Shown in pieces: positions 25,660 through 34,124 of a stretch of DNA of 64,000 nt. Each line of letters begins with the position of its first letter. The stretch's first letter is position 1. The position numbers and the translations under genes were made by a program. Origin of the DNA: Saccharibacillus qingshengii (GTDB taxonomy: Bacteria; Bacillota; Bacilli; Paenibacillales; Paenibacillaceae); assembly GCF_013185195.1 (NCBI RefSeq), contig NZ_JAAZWC010000013.1, positions 62,001 through 126,000 of the forward strand, read 5' to 3'. Under the pieces are notes generated by a model. The model had not been told where the DNA came from. It made no database searches and saw nothing but the letters and a program-made list of their open reading frames with translations.

Positions 25660-26044
25660 GTCATTCCCAACCTCCCTAAACGATACCGGATTCAGCCGAA
25701 TCGGTAGGAGGTTCGAAGCGGTTGCAAAAGTGCCGACCCGCTGCTTGGTTGGAAGCTTTCGAAGCGGATCCGGAGCTGTTTTAGGGAAATACCTCCCGGT
25801 AAAACCGTGCCAAGCAAGCATTTACACGGTAGGGTGCGAATTAGAAAATGGGAAAACGGTGTGATATACTTATTCTCAACAAAGAGGTAAATTTGGATAA
25901 AGGAAAGAAATCGTAGGTTGTCAAGCAATGTTTGCATACACCAAAAAAGCATTCTGCAAAATGCTTAAAAAAGTGTAGCCGATTGATGGATGTCATACTC
26001 TGTTGCCACGCTAGCACATACAGCAAGAAGAGGAGAAATGCCCA
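25660..26044 (+). other. Non-coding gap upstream of the FtsH-like operon
   Basis: Most of this 385-base stretch holds no gene. A weak promoter is possible: TTAGAA (25841-25846), 18 bases, TATACT (25865-25870). AAGCATT (25948-25954) pairs with AATGCTT (25960-25966) and is flanked by A-runs, so it reads as a terminator only on the - strand, where no gene is known. The ribosome site AGGAG is at 26031-26035. Confidence 0.35.
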
Positions 26045-26590
26045 TTGAAAATCCGCATCCTTCCCGTAGCCCTTACTGCCGCACTGTCGCTGATTATTCT
26101 GCTCGGAGGCTGGTTTCTGTATCGCCAGACCGCACTTGAGCGTCCCATTGAGCAGATGCTCGCCAAATATCCGGGCGTTACCAGCGCCCAAGTGAACATT
26201 ACCCAGAAGCAGGCCGTATTGAAACTCGATCTGCAGTCGAACGTGGATTTGCGCGGGATGATTGCCGAACTTCGCAAAACCGAAGGTTCCCTGCTGAAAA
26301 ATCGCTCGATCGTTCTCGATATTGCCGACCATTCGACGCCCGAAATCGACGCTTTGTGGAAAAAAGCTTCCTTTTCGGTCGCAGAGGCCATGGCCAACAA
26401 ACGCTATACCCTGATTCCCGATACGCTGTCCGAAATCCAAAGCGATAACGGCGGCTATACGATCTCCAGCGATATGGACGAACATTACATCTACGTTGCC
26501 CTAAGCTCCGCTTCGGACAACAAAGCCAATAAATATATCATTCTGCCGCTTGGTGCGGCGCCTGGAACGGGAGGACAAACCAATGCCTAG
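26045..26590 (+). CDS. Single-pass membrane protein coupled to the FtsH-like protease
   Basis: A 181-residue protein starting at TTG 26045, nine bases after AGGAG. One N-terminal membrane helix (VALTAALSLIILLGGWFLY, ~8-27) is followed by ~150 residues predicted outside the membrane: YPGVTSAQVNITQKQAVLKLDL, then a mixed alpha/beta stretch ending in a Ser/Gly/Thr tail. No family was recognised. Its stop lies inside the start of the next gene (8-base overlap), a sign of a working pair. It could supply the extracytoplasmic part that the neighbouring FtsH-like protein lacks; that is inference. Confidence 0.75.
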   Translation: MKIRILPVALTAALSLIILLGGWFLYRQTALERPIEQMLAKYPGVTSAQVNITQKQAVLKLDLQSNVDLRGMIAELRKTEGSLLKNRSIVLDIADHSTPEIDALWKKASFSVAEAMANKRYTLIPDTLSEIQSDNGGYTISSDMDEHYIYVALSSASDNKANKYIILPLGAAPGTGGQTNA

Positions 26591-28085
26591 ATGGACGAAA
26601 GAAATACTGATCGGGTTTACGGCGGCATTCGTTGTTTTCCTGGGACTGATCGGAGTCAACATCATGCCGCTTGCCGTATTGGCCTTGGTAGGAGCCGGAA
26701 TCTTCGCCGTTCTGCAGATGAAAGGCGGATTGGCGGTAGGCGCGTCCCAGGACCGCAAGCGCAAAAAGCAAAAGCCGGAAAAATTCACGTTTGAACAAAT
26801 CGGCGGCCAGGATAACTCCAAGCAGGAACTGCGCGAAGCCCTCGATTTTCTGATCAATCACGAAGAAATCAAAAAGCTCGGAATCCGGCCGCTCAAAGGC
26901 ATTCTGCTGACGGGCCCTCCGGGAACCGGCAAAACGCTGATGGCCAAAGCGGCGGCTCATTATACGGATTCCGTATTCGTAGCCGCTTCGGGCAGCGATT
27001 TCGTCGAAATGTACGTCGGTGTCGGAGCGGGACGGATCCGCGATTTGTTCAAGGATGCGCGTACCCGTGCCGCACAGGAGAAAAAGCAAAGCGCAATCAT
27101 CTTTATCGATGAGATCGATGTCATCGGAGGCAAGCGCGAAGGCGGCCAGCAGCGCGAATACGACCAGACGCTCAATCAGCTGCTGACCGAAATGGACGGC
27201 ATCTATAACAACGAAGAGCCCCGCATCCTCGTCATCGCCGCAACCAACCGCAAAGAAATGCTCGACAGCGCGCTGCTGCGTCCCGGCCGTTTCGACCGTC
27301 ATATCCAGGTCGACCTGCCGGACAAAAAAGGCCGCAAGCATATTCTCGAACTGCATGCCACAAGCCGTCCCGTTTCCAAAGAAGCGGACCTTGACCGGAT
27401 TGCCGAAGAAGCTTACGGCTTCTCGGGTGCCCAGCTCGAAAGCGTCATGAACGAAGCGGCCATTTACGCCATGCGCGAAAAAGCGGCCGTCATCGGGCAG
27501 CAGCATCTGTCCCGGGCGATCGACAAGGTGATGCTCGGCGAGAAGACGGACCGCGAGACAAGCACGGAAGAAAAACGCCGCGTTGCGATCCATGAACTCG
27601 GTCATGCGATCATGGCCGAAGTGCTGCGTCCCGGCAGCGTGAGCCAGGTCGCGCTCAGCCCGCGCGGGCAGGCACTCGGCTATGTCCGTCACAATCCGCA
27701 AAAAGAACAGTATCTCTACACCAAGCAGTTCCTGGAAGAGCAGATCATGATCGCCCTGGCCGGTTCGGCGGCGGAAGAAATCTATTACGGAGGCCGCAGC
27801 ACAGGGTCCCGCGGCGATTTCGAACAGGCGCTCGATCTGGTCGAGAACATGATCGTTTCGGGCCTTACGGATCTCGGCATCGTCAGTCTCAAGATGCTGA
27901 CGCAGGAAGAATTGATGAAGCACAACGACAAAATCCTGCGCGCCCTGACGGAAGACACCCGCGGAGAGCTGGATCGTTACCGCCAGGTGTTCGAAGGCTC
28001 GCTCGATATTCTGATGCGTGAAGAAGTGCTGTCCGGCGATCAGTTCCGGGCGCAGTTCCGCAAGCTGACCCAGCTTCCGGCTTGA
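26583..28085 (+). CDS. FtsH-like membrane AAA+ zinc metalloprotease, shortened N-terminus
   Basis: A 500-residue AAA+ protease. Two adjacent hydrophobic segments (~6-26 and ~28-46) replace the usual TM-periplasmic-TM arrangement, so the ~70-residue extracytoplasmic domain of FtsH is missing. The ATPase has Walker A GPPGTGKT (~111-118), pore loop FVEMYVG, Walker B IIFIDEID and arginine finger RPGRFDR. The protease has HELGH at 337-341 and the third zinc ligand Asp412 in GSRGDFEQA. All catalytic residues are present, so an active protease is expected. It looks like a paralogue and not the main FtsH, which is longer and normally sits near tilS-hpt. Confidence 0.9.
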   Translation: MPRWTKEILIGFTAAFVVFLGLIGVNIMPLAVLALVGAGIFAVLQMKGGLAVGASQDRKRKKQKPEKFTFEQIGGQDNSKQELREALDFLINHEEIKKLGIRPLKGILLTGPPGTGKTLMAKAAAHYTDSVFVAASGSDFVEMYVGVGAGRIRDLFKDARTRAAQEKKQSAIIFIDEIDVIGGKREGGQQREYDQTLNQLLTEMDGIYNNEEPRILVIAATNRKEMLDSALLRPGRFDRHIQVDLPDKKGRKHILELHATSRPVSKEADLDRIAEEAYGFSGAQLESVMNEAAIYAMREKAAVIGQQHLSRAIDKVMLGEKTDRETSTEEKRRVAIHELGHAIMAEVLRPGSVSQVALSPRGQALGYVRHNPQKEQYLYTKQFLEEQIMIALAGSAAEEIYYGGRSTGSRGDFEQALDLVENMIVSGLTDLGIVSLKMLTQEELMKHNDKILRALTEDTRGELDRYRQVFEGSLDILMREEVLSGDQFRAQFRKLTQLPA

Positions 28086-28125
28086 TCGTTGTCTGGGATT
28101 GCTTTTTGTATGCGGCTTGACGGAA

Positions 28126-28155
28126 GCTCCGGGATAGGCATCCCGGGCCTTTTTG
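28126..28155 (+). terminator. Intrinsic terminator after the FtsH-like gene
   Basis: GCTCCGGGA pairs with TCCCGGGC (one bulge) and runs into five T. Confidence 0.85.
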
Positions 28156-28309
28156 CGTCCCGACTTCACAAAATATCCGCAACTGCCTTGCCGCCAGTCA
28201 AGCTTGCAGGCTTATGATAGAGAGAGGTGTCCATGTCCGTAAGTCCGCGTTTGAATACCGCATAGAGTCGTTTTGGCGAATCCGAATATTTTTAATCCGC
28301 AATTTCTTT
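28156..28309 (+). other. Non-coding gap before hbd, with a possible 10-codon ORF
   Basis: No established gene. A 10-codon frame, ATG 28232 to TAG 28264 (MSVSPRLNTA), follows AGAGAGG at a spacing of five bases. Too little evidence exists to call it a gene. The remaining sequence shows no strong hairpin. Confidence 0.25.
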
Positions 28310-28338
28310 TTTACATTTCGGATATGCTAAGATATGAT
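28310..28338 (+). promoter_or_regulatory. Candidate sigma-A promoter of hbd-ackA
   Basis: TTTACA (28310-28315), 17 bases, TATGAT (28333-28338) gives a good vegetative promoter ~85 bases before the hbd ATG. No Rex-type TTGTGAA half-site was seen close by. Confidence 0.6.
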
Positions 28339-28422
28339 TAGATGTTGGGAATGCAAGACGCTCATGTCGGCTGTAGGAGTGGACAATCTTGCAGGAGAGA
28401 CGAGAAAGGATGAATACTAGAG

Positions 28423-29295
28423 ATGAATTTTAAAAAAATAGGCGTCGTCGGCGGCGGGGTCATGGGACAAGGCATCGCAGAGATGCTGGCTGCCCGCGGC
28501 CTTGATGTGCTGTTGGTCGAGAAAAATGATGAAAAGCTCGACCATGCATACAGCATGATCGAAACCAGTCTGGACAAAAAGCTGGAAAAATGGGGGATTA
28601 CCCCGTCAGAGAAAAAGCTGACCCTGTCCAGAATCGCGAAAGTCAACCATTTTGCGGAGCTTGGCTCTTGCGATCTGGTCATTGAAACGATCTCGGAAGA
28701 TCTGGAAGCGAAAAAAGCGGTGTTCGCCCAGCTGGACCAAGTTTGCCCGAGCCATGTTACACTGGCGAGCAACACCTCCGCGCTGAGCCTGACCGAAATC
28801 GGCAGCTCTACGCTGCACCCGGAACGCGTCATCGGCATGCACTTCATTTATCCGGTCGCTTCGATCAATCTCGTGGAACTGATCCGCGGATTGAAAACAT
28901 CGGATACCGTTGTTGACGCGGCGAAATTCTTCGTGGAAGATACGCTCGACAAAAAAGGCATCATGGTCTACGAATCGCCAGGTTTTGTCAGCACCCGTCT
29001 GATCTGTACGCTGATCAATGAAGCGCTGCATGTGCTTGAAGAAGGCGTGGCTTCGGCCGAAGATATCGACGATGCCATGAGAATCGGCTACCAGTTCAAC
29101 CGCGGACCGCTCGAAATGTGCGACCGTTTCGGTCTGGATTCAGTATTGGCGGCGCTCGAAGGCATGTTCCGCGAATACGGCGATATCAAATATCGTCCGG
29201 CCTTCATCTTGAAAAAGATGGTGCGCGCAGGGCAGCTCGGCACGAAGACCGGCGAAGGATTCTTCAAGTACGACAAGGATGGTGACAGACTGTGA
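28423..29295 (+). CDS. hbd: 3-hydroxybutyryl-CoA dehydrogenase
   Basis: A 290-residue enzyme of the 3-hydroxyacyl-CoA dehydrogenase family, interconverting 3-hydroxybutyryl-CoA and acetoacetyl-CoA with NAD(P). IGVVGGGVMGQGIAEM is the Rossmann loop, ETISEDLEAKKAVF and ASNTSALSLTEI are typical, GMHFIYPVASINLVELI holds the catalytic His, and NEALHVLEEGVASAEDID marks the C-terminal helical domain. Where most members have FNPV, this one has IYPV. The last four bases overlap the ackA start (GTGA), so the two are translationally linked, perhaps to draw acyl-CoA carbon to acetate and ATP. Confidence 0.9.
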   Translation: MNFKKIGVVGGGVMGQGIAEMLAARGLDVLLVEKNDEKLDHAYSMIETSLDKKLEKWGITPSEKKLTLSRIAKVNHFAELGSCDLVIETISEDLEAKKAVFAQLDQVCPSHVTLASNTSALSLTEIGSSTLHPERVIGMHFIYPVASINLVELIRGLKTSDTVVDAAKFFVEDTLDKKGIMVYESPGFVSTRLICTLINEALHVLEEGVASAEDIDDAMRIGYQFNRGPLEMCDRFGLDSVLAALEGMFREYGDIKYRPAFILKKMVRAGQLGTKTGEGFFKYDKDGDRL

Positions 29296-30500
29296 AAGTA
29301 CTCGTAATCAACTCGGGGAGCTCCTCGCTTAAATACCAGCTGTACGATATGACCGACGAATCGGTTCTGGCCAAAGGTCTGGTCGAGCGGATCGGAATGG
29401 ATTCGTCCATTCTGACCCACAAACCGGCCGGCAAGGAAGAAGTCGTGGAAGTCAGCGAAATTCTGGAACACAATACGGCGATCCGCAAAGTCATCGACAA
29501 GCTGACCGACAGCGTGCACGGCGTAGTGTCCAGCGTGGACGAAATCAATGCGGTCGGACACCGTGTGGTACACGGCGGCGAATTCTTCAACGAATCCGCG
29601 CTCGTAAACAAGGAAGCGAAGAAAAATATCCGCGCCTTGATCGATCTGGCTCCGCTGCACAATCCGGCGGCCGTTATGGGGATCGAAGCGACGGAAGTCA
29701 ACATGCCGGGCGTCCCGCAGGTTGTCGTATTCGATACCGCGTTCCACCAAACGATGCCGGAAAGATCGTACCTGTACGCGATCCCTCGTGTCCTGTACAG
29801 CAAGTACAAAGTGCGCCGCTACGGCTTCCATGGCACATCGCATTATTACGTCAGCCTGGCGGCCGCCGAATTCCTCGGCAAACCGATCGAAGACATGAAG
29901 ATCATCACGGCGCATATCGGCAACGGCGGCAGCCTGACGGCGATTCAGGGCGGCGTATCCGTCGACACGTCGATGGGCATGACTCCGCTCGAAGGTCTGA
30001 TGATGGGTACCCGTTCGGGCGACCTTGATCCGGCGATCGTGCCTTACGTCATGAACAAGGAAGAGCTGAGCGTCGGCGAAGTGAACTCAATGCTGAACAA
30101 GCACAGCGGCCTGCTGGCTATTTCGGGTATCAGCAGCGACATGCGCGATATTACGGACGGCTGGGAAAGCGGAGACAAGAACGCGACCTTGGCTTTTGAA
30201 ATGTACGAATACCGTCTGCGCAAGTACATCGGTTCGTACGCTGCCGCCATGAACGGCGTCGACGTACTCGTCTTTACGGCGGGTGTCGGCGAAAACTCCG
30301 CAATCGTGCGCAAAGTGGTCTGTGAAAACCTGTCGTATCTCGGGATCGAGATCGACGAAGAGCTCAACAAAGTTCGTTCCGGCGATCCGCGCCGCATCTC
30401 CACGCCCAACTCCAAAGTGGAAGTGCTGGTCGTACCGACGAATGAAGAGCTCGTGATTGCCCGCGATACGTACCGCATCGTGGAAGCGAGCAAGGCTTAA
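29292..30500 (+). CDS. ackA: Acetate kinase
   Basis: AckA, 402 residues, makes ATP and acetate from acetyl phosphate. [17 protein letters not shown] is the first phosphate loop, [11 protein letters not shown] and [10 protein letters not shown] the substrate loops. [27 protein letters not shown] and FTAGVGENS complete the ASKHA fold with the catalytic Asp and Arg. It starts at GTG 29292, overlapping hbd. The length is normal for acetate kinase and the sequence is closer to AckA than to butyrate kinase. asnS follows after only 23 bases. Confidence 0.96.
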   Translation: MKVLVINSGSSSLKYQLYDMTDESVLAKGLVERIGMDSSILTHKPAGKEEVVEVSEILEHNTAIRKVIDKLTDSVHGVVSSVDEINAVGHRVVHGGEFFNESALVNKEAKKNIRALIDLAPLHNPAAVMGIEATEVNMPGVPQVVVFDTAFHQTMPERSYLYAIPRVLYSKYKVRRYGFHGTSHYYVSLAAAEFLGKPIEDMKIITAHIGNGGSLTAIQGGVSVDTSMGMTPLEGLMMGTRSGDLDPAIVPYVMNKEELSVGEVNSMLNKHSGLLAISGISSDMRDITDGWESGDKNATLAFEMYEYRLRKYIGSYAAAMNGVDVLVFTAGVGENSAIVRKVVCENLSYLGIEIDEELNKVRSGDPRRISTPNSKVEVLVVPTNEELVIARDTYRIVEASKA

Positions 30501-30523
30501 CACACAGGAGAGGAATGACTTGC

Positions 30524-31819
30524 ATGTCCACCAAAACAGATATTCGCGGCGTCAGCGGCCATGTCGGCGAGACCGTCAAAATCGGCTGCTGGGTCAACAA
30601 TAAACGTTCGAGCGGCAAGATCCAGTTTCTTCAGCTGCGGGACGGCACCGGTTATATTCAGGGCGTCGTCGTCAAAAGCGAAGTTTCGGAAAAAATCTGG
30701 AACGATGCCAAAAGTTTGACCCAGGAAAGCTCGCTTTACGTGACCGGCATCATTCGGGAAGAACCCCGCAGCAAATCGGGGTACGAGATGACGGTTACGG
30801 GAATCGAAGTGCTTCATCTGACCGAAGATTATCCGATTACGCCAAAAGAGCACGGTGTCGATTTCCTGATGGACCACCGCCATCTGTGGCTGCGTTCGAC
30901 CAAGCAGCGCGCAGTGATGGTGGTGCGTGCACAGATCGTCCGCGCTATTCGCGAATTTTTCGATACACGCGGTTTCACCTTGATGGATCCTCCGATCCTG
31001 ACGCCGTCTTCGGCTGAGGGAACAACGGAGCTGTTCCATATCAAATATTTCGACGAAGACGCCTACCTGACGCAAAGCGGACAGCTTTATATGGAAGCTG
31101 CCGCGATGGCGCTGGGTAAAGTGTATTCCTTCGGTCCGACCTTCCGTGCCGAGAAATCCAAAACGCGCCGTCACCTGATCGAGTTCTGGATGATCGAACC
31201 GGAAATGGCGTTTGTCGAATTGGAAGAAAGCCTGGAAGTCCAAGAGCAGTTCGTCAGCCATGTTGTGCAGTCCGTCCTGGACAACTGCAAAGCGGAGCTG
31301 GAAACGCTGGAGCGCGACGTGAGCAAGCTGGAACAAGTTACGGGCTCGTTCCCGCGTATCACGTACGACGAAGCGATCGAGTTCCTGAACAACAACGGGT
31401 TCGATGTGCCTTGGGGCGAAGATTTCGGTGCGCCGCATGAAACGGCGATTGCCAACCATTACGACAAACCGGTCTTCATTACGCATTATCCGGCGGAGAT
31501 CAAGGCGTTCTATATGAAGCCCGATCCGAACCGTCCGGAAGTCGTTCTGTGCGCCGATATGATTGCACCGGAAGGCTACGGCGAAATCATCGGCGGCTCG
31601 CAGCGGATCGACGATCCGAAGCTGATGGAAGAACGTTTCGCACAGCATAACCTGGCTTCCGACGCGTACCAATGGTACATGGATCTGCGCAAGTACGGTT
31701 CCGTTCCGCATTCGGGCTTCGGTCTGGGCCTGGAACGTACCGTTGCCTGGATCTGCGGCCTCGATCACGTCCGGGAAACGATTCCGTTCCCGCGCATGCT
31801 GTACCGCCTCTATCCGTAA
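30524..31819 (+). CDS. asnS: Asparaginyl-tRNA synthetase
   Basis: AsnS, 431 residues, charges tRNA-Asn. The N-terminal OB fold ([32 protein letters not shown]) binds the anticodon. The class II core has [34 protein letters not shown] (motif 2), the NIGGSQR-like [12 protein letters not shown] and [12 protein letters not shown] (motif 3). ATG 30524 is preferred over ATG 30515 because AGGAGAGG is then at proper distance. The sequence resembles bacillar AsnS and not the archaeal-type AspS. dnaD follows, as in B. subtilis. Confidence 0.96.
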   Translation: MSTKTDIRGVSGHVGETVKIGCWVNNKRSSGKIQFLQLRDGTGYIQGVVVKSEVSEKIWNDAKSLTQESSLYVTGIIREEPRSKSGYEMTVTGIEVLHLTEDYPITPKEHGVDFLMDHRHLWLRSTKQRAVMVVRAQIVRAIREFFDTRGFTLMDPPILTPSSAEGTTELFHIKYFDEDAYLTQSGQLYMEAAAMALGKVYSFGPTFRAEKSKTRRHLIEFWMIEPEMAFVELEESLEVQEQFVSHVVQSVLDNCKAELETLERDVSKLEQVTGSFPRITYDEAIEFLNNNGFDVPWGEDFGAPHETAIANHYDKPVFITHYPAEIKAFYMKPDPNRPEVVLCADMIAPEGYGEIIGGSQRIDDPKLMEERFAQHNLASDAYQWYMDLRKYGSVPHSGFGLGLERTVAWICGLDHVRETIPFPRMLYRLYP

Positions 31820-31876
31820 GGCGCTTTACGCATGCTGCGAAGAGCCGATCAGGCAGGCGGAAGGAGGAACAAGCGA

Positions 31877-32557
31877 GTGAATGACGAAGCCTGGAAGACT
31901 TGGGCCATGGGAGTCTCCTATGCGATGGAATCGCCGCAGGTTCATCTTCCTCACGCACTGCTGCGTTTTTACCGCAAAATGGAACTCAGCCTGGAAGAGA
32001 CGATGCTGTTAATTCAGCTTATCGCTTTCCGTCAGGCCGAATTGAACGATTTTCCAACCCTTGAAGAACTGGGAGAACGGACAGGTCTTGAGCCGGGCGA
32101 TCTTGCAGCCAAGCTGCAGCGCCTGATCAAAGACGGCTTTCTCGCGATTCATGAAGACGAGGATACGCCGTCCGGCATCCGTTACGAACGTTACAACCTG
32201 GCCGGGCTGTACGAGCGTCTGGCAGGCTGTCTGGCGGAAGAGCGGCGCAGCCAGCGCCGGGCCGAGCGTCCGATCGTTCCCGAAGAAGAAGCCGAGACGG
32301 TCGATAACCTGTTCCGTATTTTCGAACAGGAGTTTGCCCGTCCGCTCTCGCCGATGGAATGCGAGACGATCTCGGTCTGGATCGACCAGGACCGATATCC
32401 GGAAGAGCTGATCCTGTTGGCCCTCAAAGAATCGGTTTTTGCAGGCAAACTGCATTTCCGCTATATCGACCGGATCCTGCTCGAATGGAGCCGGAACCGG
32501 GTACGTACGCCGGAAGATGTCCGGGCCTATTCTCAGAAATTTAGAGGGCAAAGGTGA
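31877..32557 (+). CDS. dnaD: DNA replication protein DnaD
   Basis: DnaD, 226 residues, is a primosome and replication-initiation protein of Bacillota that works with DnaA, DnaB and DnaI. Residues ~15-110 form a winged-helix oligomerisation domain (VHLPHALLRFYRKMELSLEETMLLIQL, LEELGERTG). Residues ~145-215 form the DnaB_2 domain that binds DNA (LFRIFEQEFARPLSPMECETISVWID, YIDRILLEW). GTG 31877 follows AAGGAGGAAC. In B. subtilis nth comes next; here nth is 24 kb away. The stop codon lies within the first arm of a 10-bp inverted repeat. Confidence 0.95.
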   Translation: MNDEAWKTWAMGVSYAMESPQVHLPHALLRFYRKMELSLEETMLLIQLIAFRQAELNDFPTLEELGERTGLEPGDLAAKLQRLIKDGFLAIHEDEDTPSGIRYERYNLAGLYERLAGCLAEERRSQRRAERPIVPEEEAETVDNLFRIFEQEFARPLSPMECETISVWIDQDRYPEELILLALKESVFAGKLHFRYIDRILLEWSRNRVRTPEDVRAYSQKFRGQR

Positions 32558-32729
32558 TCCCCACTCTTTGAGCGCAGCGAAAAGAACGGGGATCACCGAC
32601 CATCATTCACACAACGCCGAATTTCACCGTTTGAGCCTTGGCGAAAACGAAGAAACTTGGCGCGCCGCTCCCCGCAGCGGCATTCTACCGCTTTGCCTTA
32701 GGCAAAGCGGTTTTTCTATTCAAAGAGTG
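32553..32729 (+). other. Structured 3' region of dnaD with nested inverted repeats and a terminator
   Basis: GGTGATCCCC (32553-32562) pairs perfectly with GGGGATCACC (32588-32597). CACTCTTTGA (32562-32571) is repeated inverted as TCAAAGAGTG (32720-32729), with flanking bases CC(C/T) extending the match. Inside, GCCGCT/AGCGGC (32665-32682 region) forms a stem, and CCGCTTTGCC / GGCAAAGCGG with TTTTT (32688-32716) is a clear terminator. The arrangement could be the 3' UTR of dnaD or a small non-coding element bounded by inverted repeats. Confidence 0.5.
32688..32716 (+). terminator. Intrinsic terminator after dnaD
   Basis: CCGCTTTGCC and GGCAAAGCGG are perfect 10-bp arms around TTA, followed by TTTTT. 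Confidence 0.9.
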
Positions 32730-32801
32730 AGGTTCGCATCCGTTACGCCAACCTTCCAATTTGAACGGTCTTGCATGAAGTTTCGTTTCTGCAGCCATGA
32801 C

Positions 32802-32840
32802 AAAAAAGACGCTCTCCCAAAAGCGGAGAACGTCTTTTTT
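32802..32840. terminator. Bidirectional terminator between dnaD and the permease gene
   Basis: AAAAAAGACG..CTCC pairs with GGAG..CGTCTTTTTT. On the - strand it ends the ABC permease transcript, whose stop is 40 bases away. Confidence 0.88.
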
Positions 32841-32879
32841 GATTCTGTTGAATACCCGGTGCTGTGACTCCGGAGAGTG

Positions 32880-33752
32880 CTACTCTTTTACCGCACCGAC
32901 GACAATCCCGGTTACGAAATACCGCTGCAGGAACGGATACACGATCAGGATCGGCAGGGCGCTGATAAAGATCTGCGAGGCACGAATCGTACGCTGCGAC
33001 AGATTGGCGACGGCCTCGGGATCAAGCTTCGACATATCCGCCTGCACGATGATCGTCTGCATAAAGCTGGCCAGAGGAAGTTTCTCGGAATCGCGGATAT
33101 AGATGATGCCGTCGAAGTACGCGTTCCAGTGTCCCACCATCATGAACAGGGACACGGTTGCGATAACCGGCAGCGACAGCGGCAGATAGATGCTGAAGAA
33201 GGTCCGCAGATGGCCGGCACCGTCGATAAACGCGGCTTCTTCCAGGTCTTTGGGAACGCCGCGGAAAAAGTTCAGCAGCAGGATGATATTGAATACCGCG
33301 ACGAGACCCGGCAGGATCAGCGCCCAGAGCGAGTTCATCAAGCCGAGCTTGAGAATCAGAATATAGCCGGGAATCAGTCCGCCGCTGAACAGCATCGTGA
33401 CGACAAAGTACCACAGATACACGTTGCGGGCGGCAAATACGCGGGTTTCTTTGGACAGTGCGTAGGCGGCCGTCGTATTGACGACCAGCGCAAGCGCCGT
33501 ACCGAGAATAGTCCGCTGCACCGATACCCAGAGCGAAGACAGGAAGTTGGCGTTGTCGAACGTTTTGGCGTAAGCTTCGAAAGTGAACCCGATCGGCCAG
33601 AAAGTGACCAGTCCCGCATTGGCGGGAGCGGTCGAGCTGAGCGACACCATAAGCAGGTGAAGCAGCGGCAGCAGGCAGGCGATCGAGACAGCCGTCAGAA
33701 ATATATTGTTGCAGATACTGAAAATCCGGTAGGGAAGCGTTTTGTGATACAT
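32880..33752 (-). CDS. Carbohydrate ABC transporter permease, LplC/YtcP type
   Basis: A 290-residue permease with about six membrane helices. It belongs to the MalG-like group, shown by the cytoplasmic EAA loop EEAAFIDGAGHLRTFFSIYLPLSLP and the C-terminal LPILIVYPFLQRYFVTGIVVGAVKE typical of LplC/YtcP proteins. With the LplB-type permease and lipoprotein nearby it would import an oligosaccharide or glycan fragment; the ATPase (MsmX-like) is expected elsewhere. ATG at 33752 follows AAAGGAG on the - strand; the frame is open a little upstream. The gap to the upstream permease gene is filled by three palindromic repeats. Confidence 0.93.
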   Translation of the reverse strand: MYHKTLPYRIFSICNNIFLTAVSIACLLPLLHLLMVSLSSTAPANAGLVTFWPIGFTFEAYAKTFDNANFLSSLWVSVQRTILGTALALVVNTTAAYALSKETRVFAARNVYLWYFVVTMLFSGGLIPGYILILKLGLMNSLWALILPGLVAVFNIILLLNFFRGVPKDLEEAAFIDGAGHLRTFFSIYLPLSLPVIATVSLFMMVGHWNAYFDGIIYIRDSEKLPLASFMQTIIVQADMSKLDPEAVANLSQRTIRASQIFISALPILIVYPFLQRYFVTGIVVGAVKE

Positions 33753-33784
33753 GGACGAAGTCTCCTTTCTGCTCGATGAATTTC

Positions 33785-33912
33785 GTGCCTTGACCAAGTT
33801 AAAAGTAAGGTTACGTTCCCCTGAGATTTCGTACCTGAAGCGTGTACGAAGTCTCCGACGGAATTGTTATTTCAGAAAAACGTAAACCTCTGATTAAGAG
33901 TTGAAAGGGTAC
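33785..33912 (+). repeat. Palindromic repeat, copy B (longer variant)
   Basis: About 128 bases. It shares CCTTGAC, AAAAGTAAGGTTACGTTCCC and ACGTAAACCTCTGATTAAGA with the other copies. The inner stem is TTCGTAC / GTACGAA around a CTGAAGC-type loop, and an additional ~22 bases lie in the 3' half (CTCCGACGGAATTGTTA). The outer arms match poorly (GTGCCTT against AAGGGTAC). It starts the three-copy run. Confidence 0.75.
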
Positions 33913-33914
33913 GA

Positions 33915-34018
33915 GTACCTTGTCAACACTAAAGGTAAGGTTACGTTCCCCTGAATCGCACCTAAAGCGTGCGCGTTTCAGAAAAACGTAAACCTCTGAT
34001 TAAGAGTTGAAAGGGTAC
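33915..34018 (+). repeat. 104-nt palindromic repeat, copy C
   Basis: Same length as copy A. Outer stem GTACC..GTCAAC / GTTGA..GGGTAC, then GGTTACG / CGTAAACC, then CTGAA / TTCAG, then CGCAC / GTGCG around CTAAAG. Separated from B by GA and from D by GA, giving a 106-nt period. Confidence 0.85.
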
Positions 34019-34020
34019 GA

Positions 34021-34124
34021 GTACCTTGACCGATAAAGAGGTTAGGTTACGCCCCTCGAAAACCCGCTTGAACCGTGCGTGTTTCCGACGAACGCAAACC
34101 TTAGATTTAATTCGGTCAAGGTAC
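34021..34124 (+). repeat. 104-nt palindromic repeat, copy D
   Basis: The outer stem is GTACCTTGACCG (34021-34032) with CGGTCAAGGTAC (34113-34124), a perfect 12 bp. Inside, GGTTACG pairs with CGCAAACC. It keeps the same layout as A and C with different bases in both arms. Its last base is the last base of the lplB-type permease stop codon (- strand). Confidence 0.85.

Noticed and set aside
25948-25966. Terminator-like hairpin AAGCATT/AATGCTT
   Set aside because: The T-run is present only on the - strand, where no gene ends; on the + strand it is followed by A, so it is not called as a terminator.
26538-28169. Long open frame on the - strand opposite the FtsH-like gene (543 codons)
   Set aside because: It is antisense to a protein with complete catalytic motifs, has no ribosome site, and its translation shows no recognisable domain. 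High third-position G+C keeps the reverse frame open.
33785-34124. Tandem repeats that could suggest a CRISPR array
   Set aside because: The units are ~104 nt palindromes with a 106-nt period and no unique spacers; no cas gene is near. They match a single copy elsewhere in the window (13708-13811).
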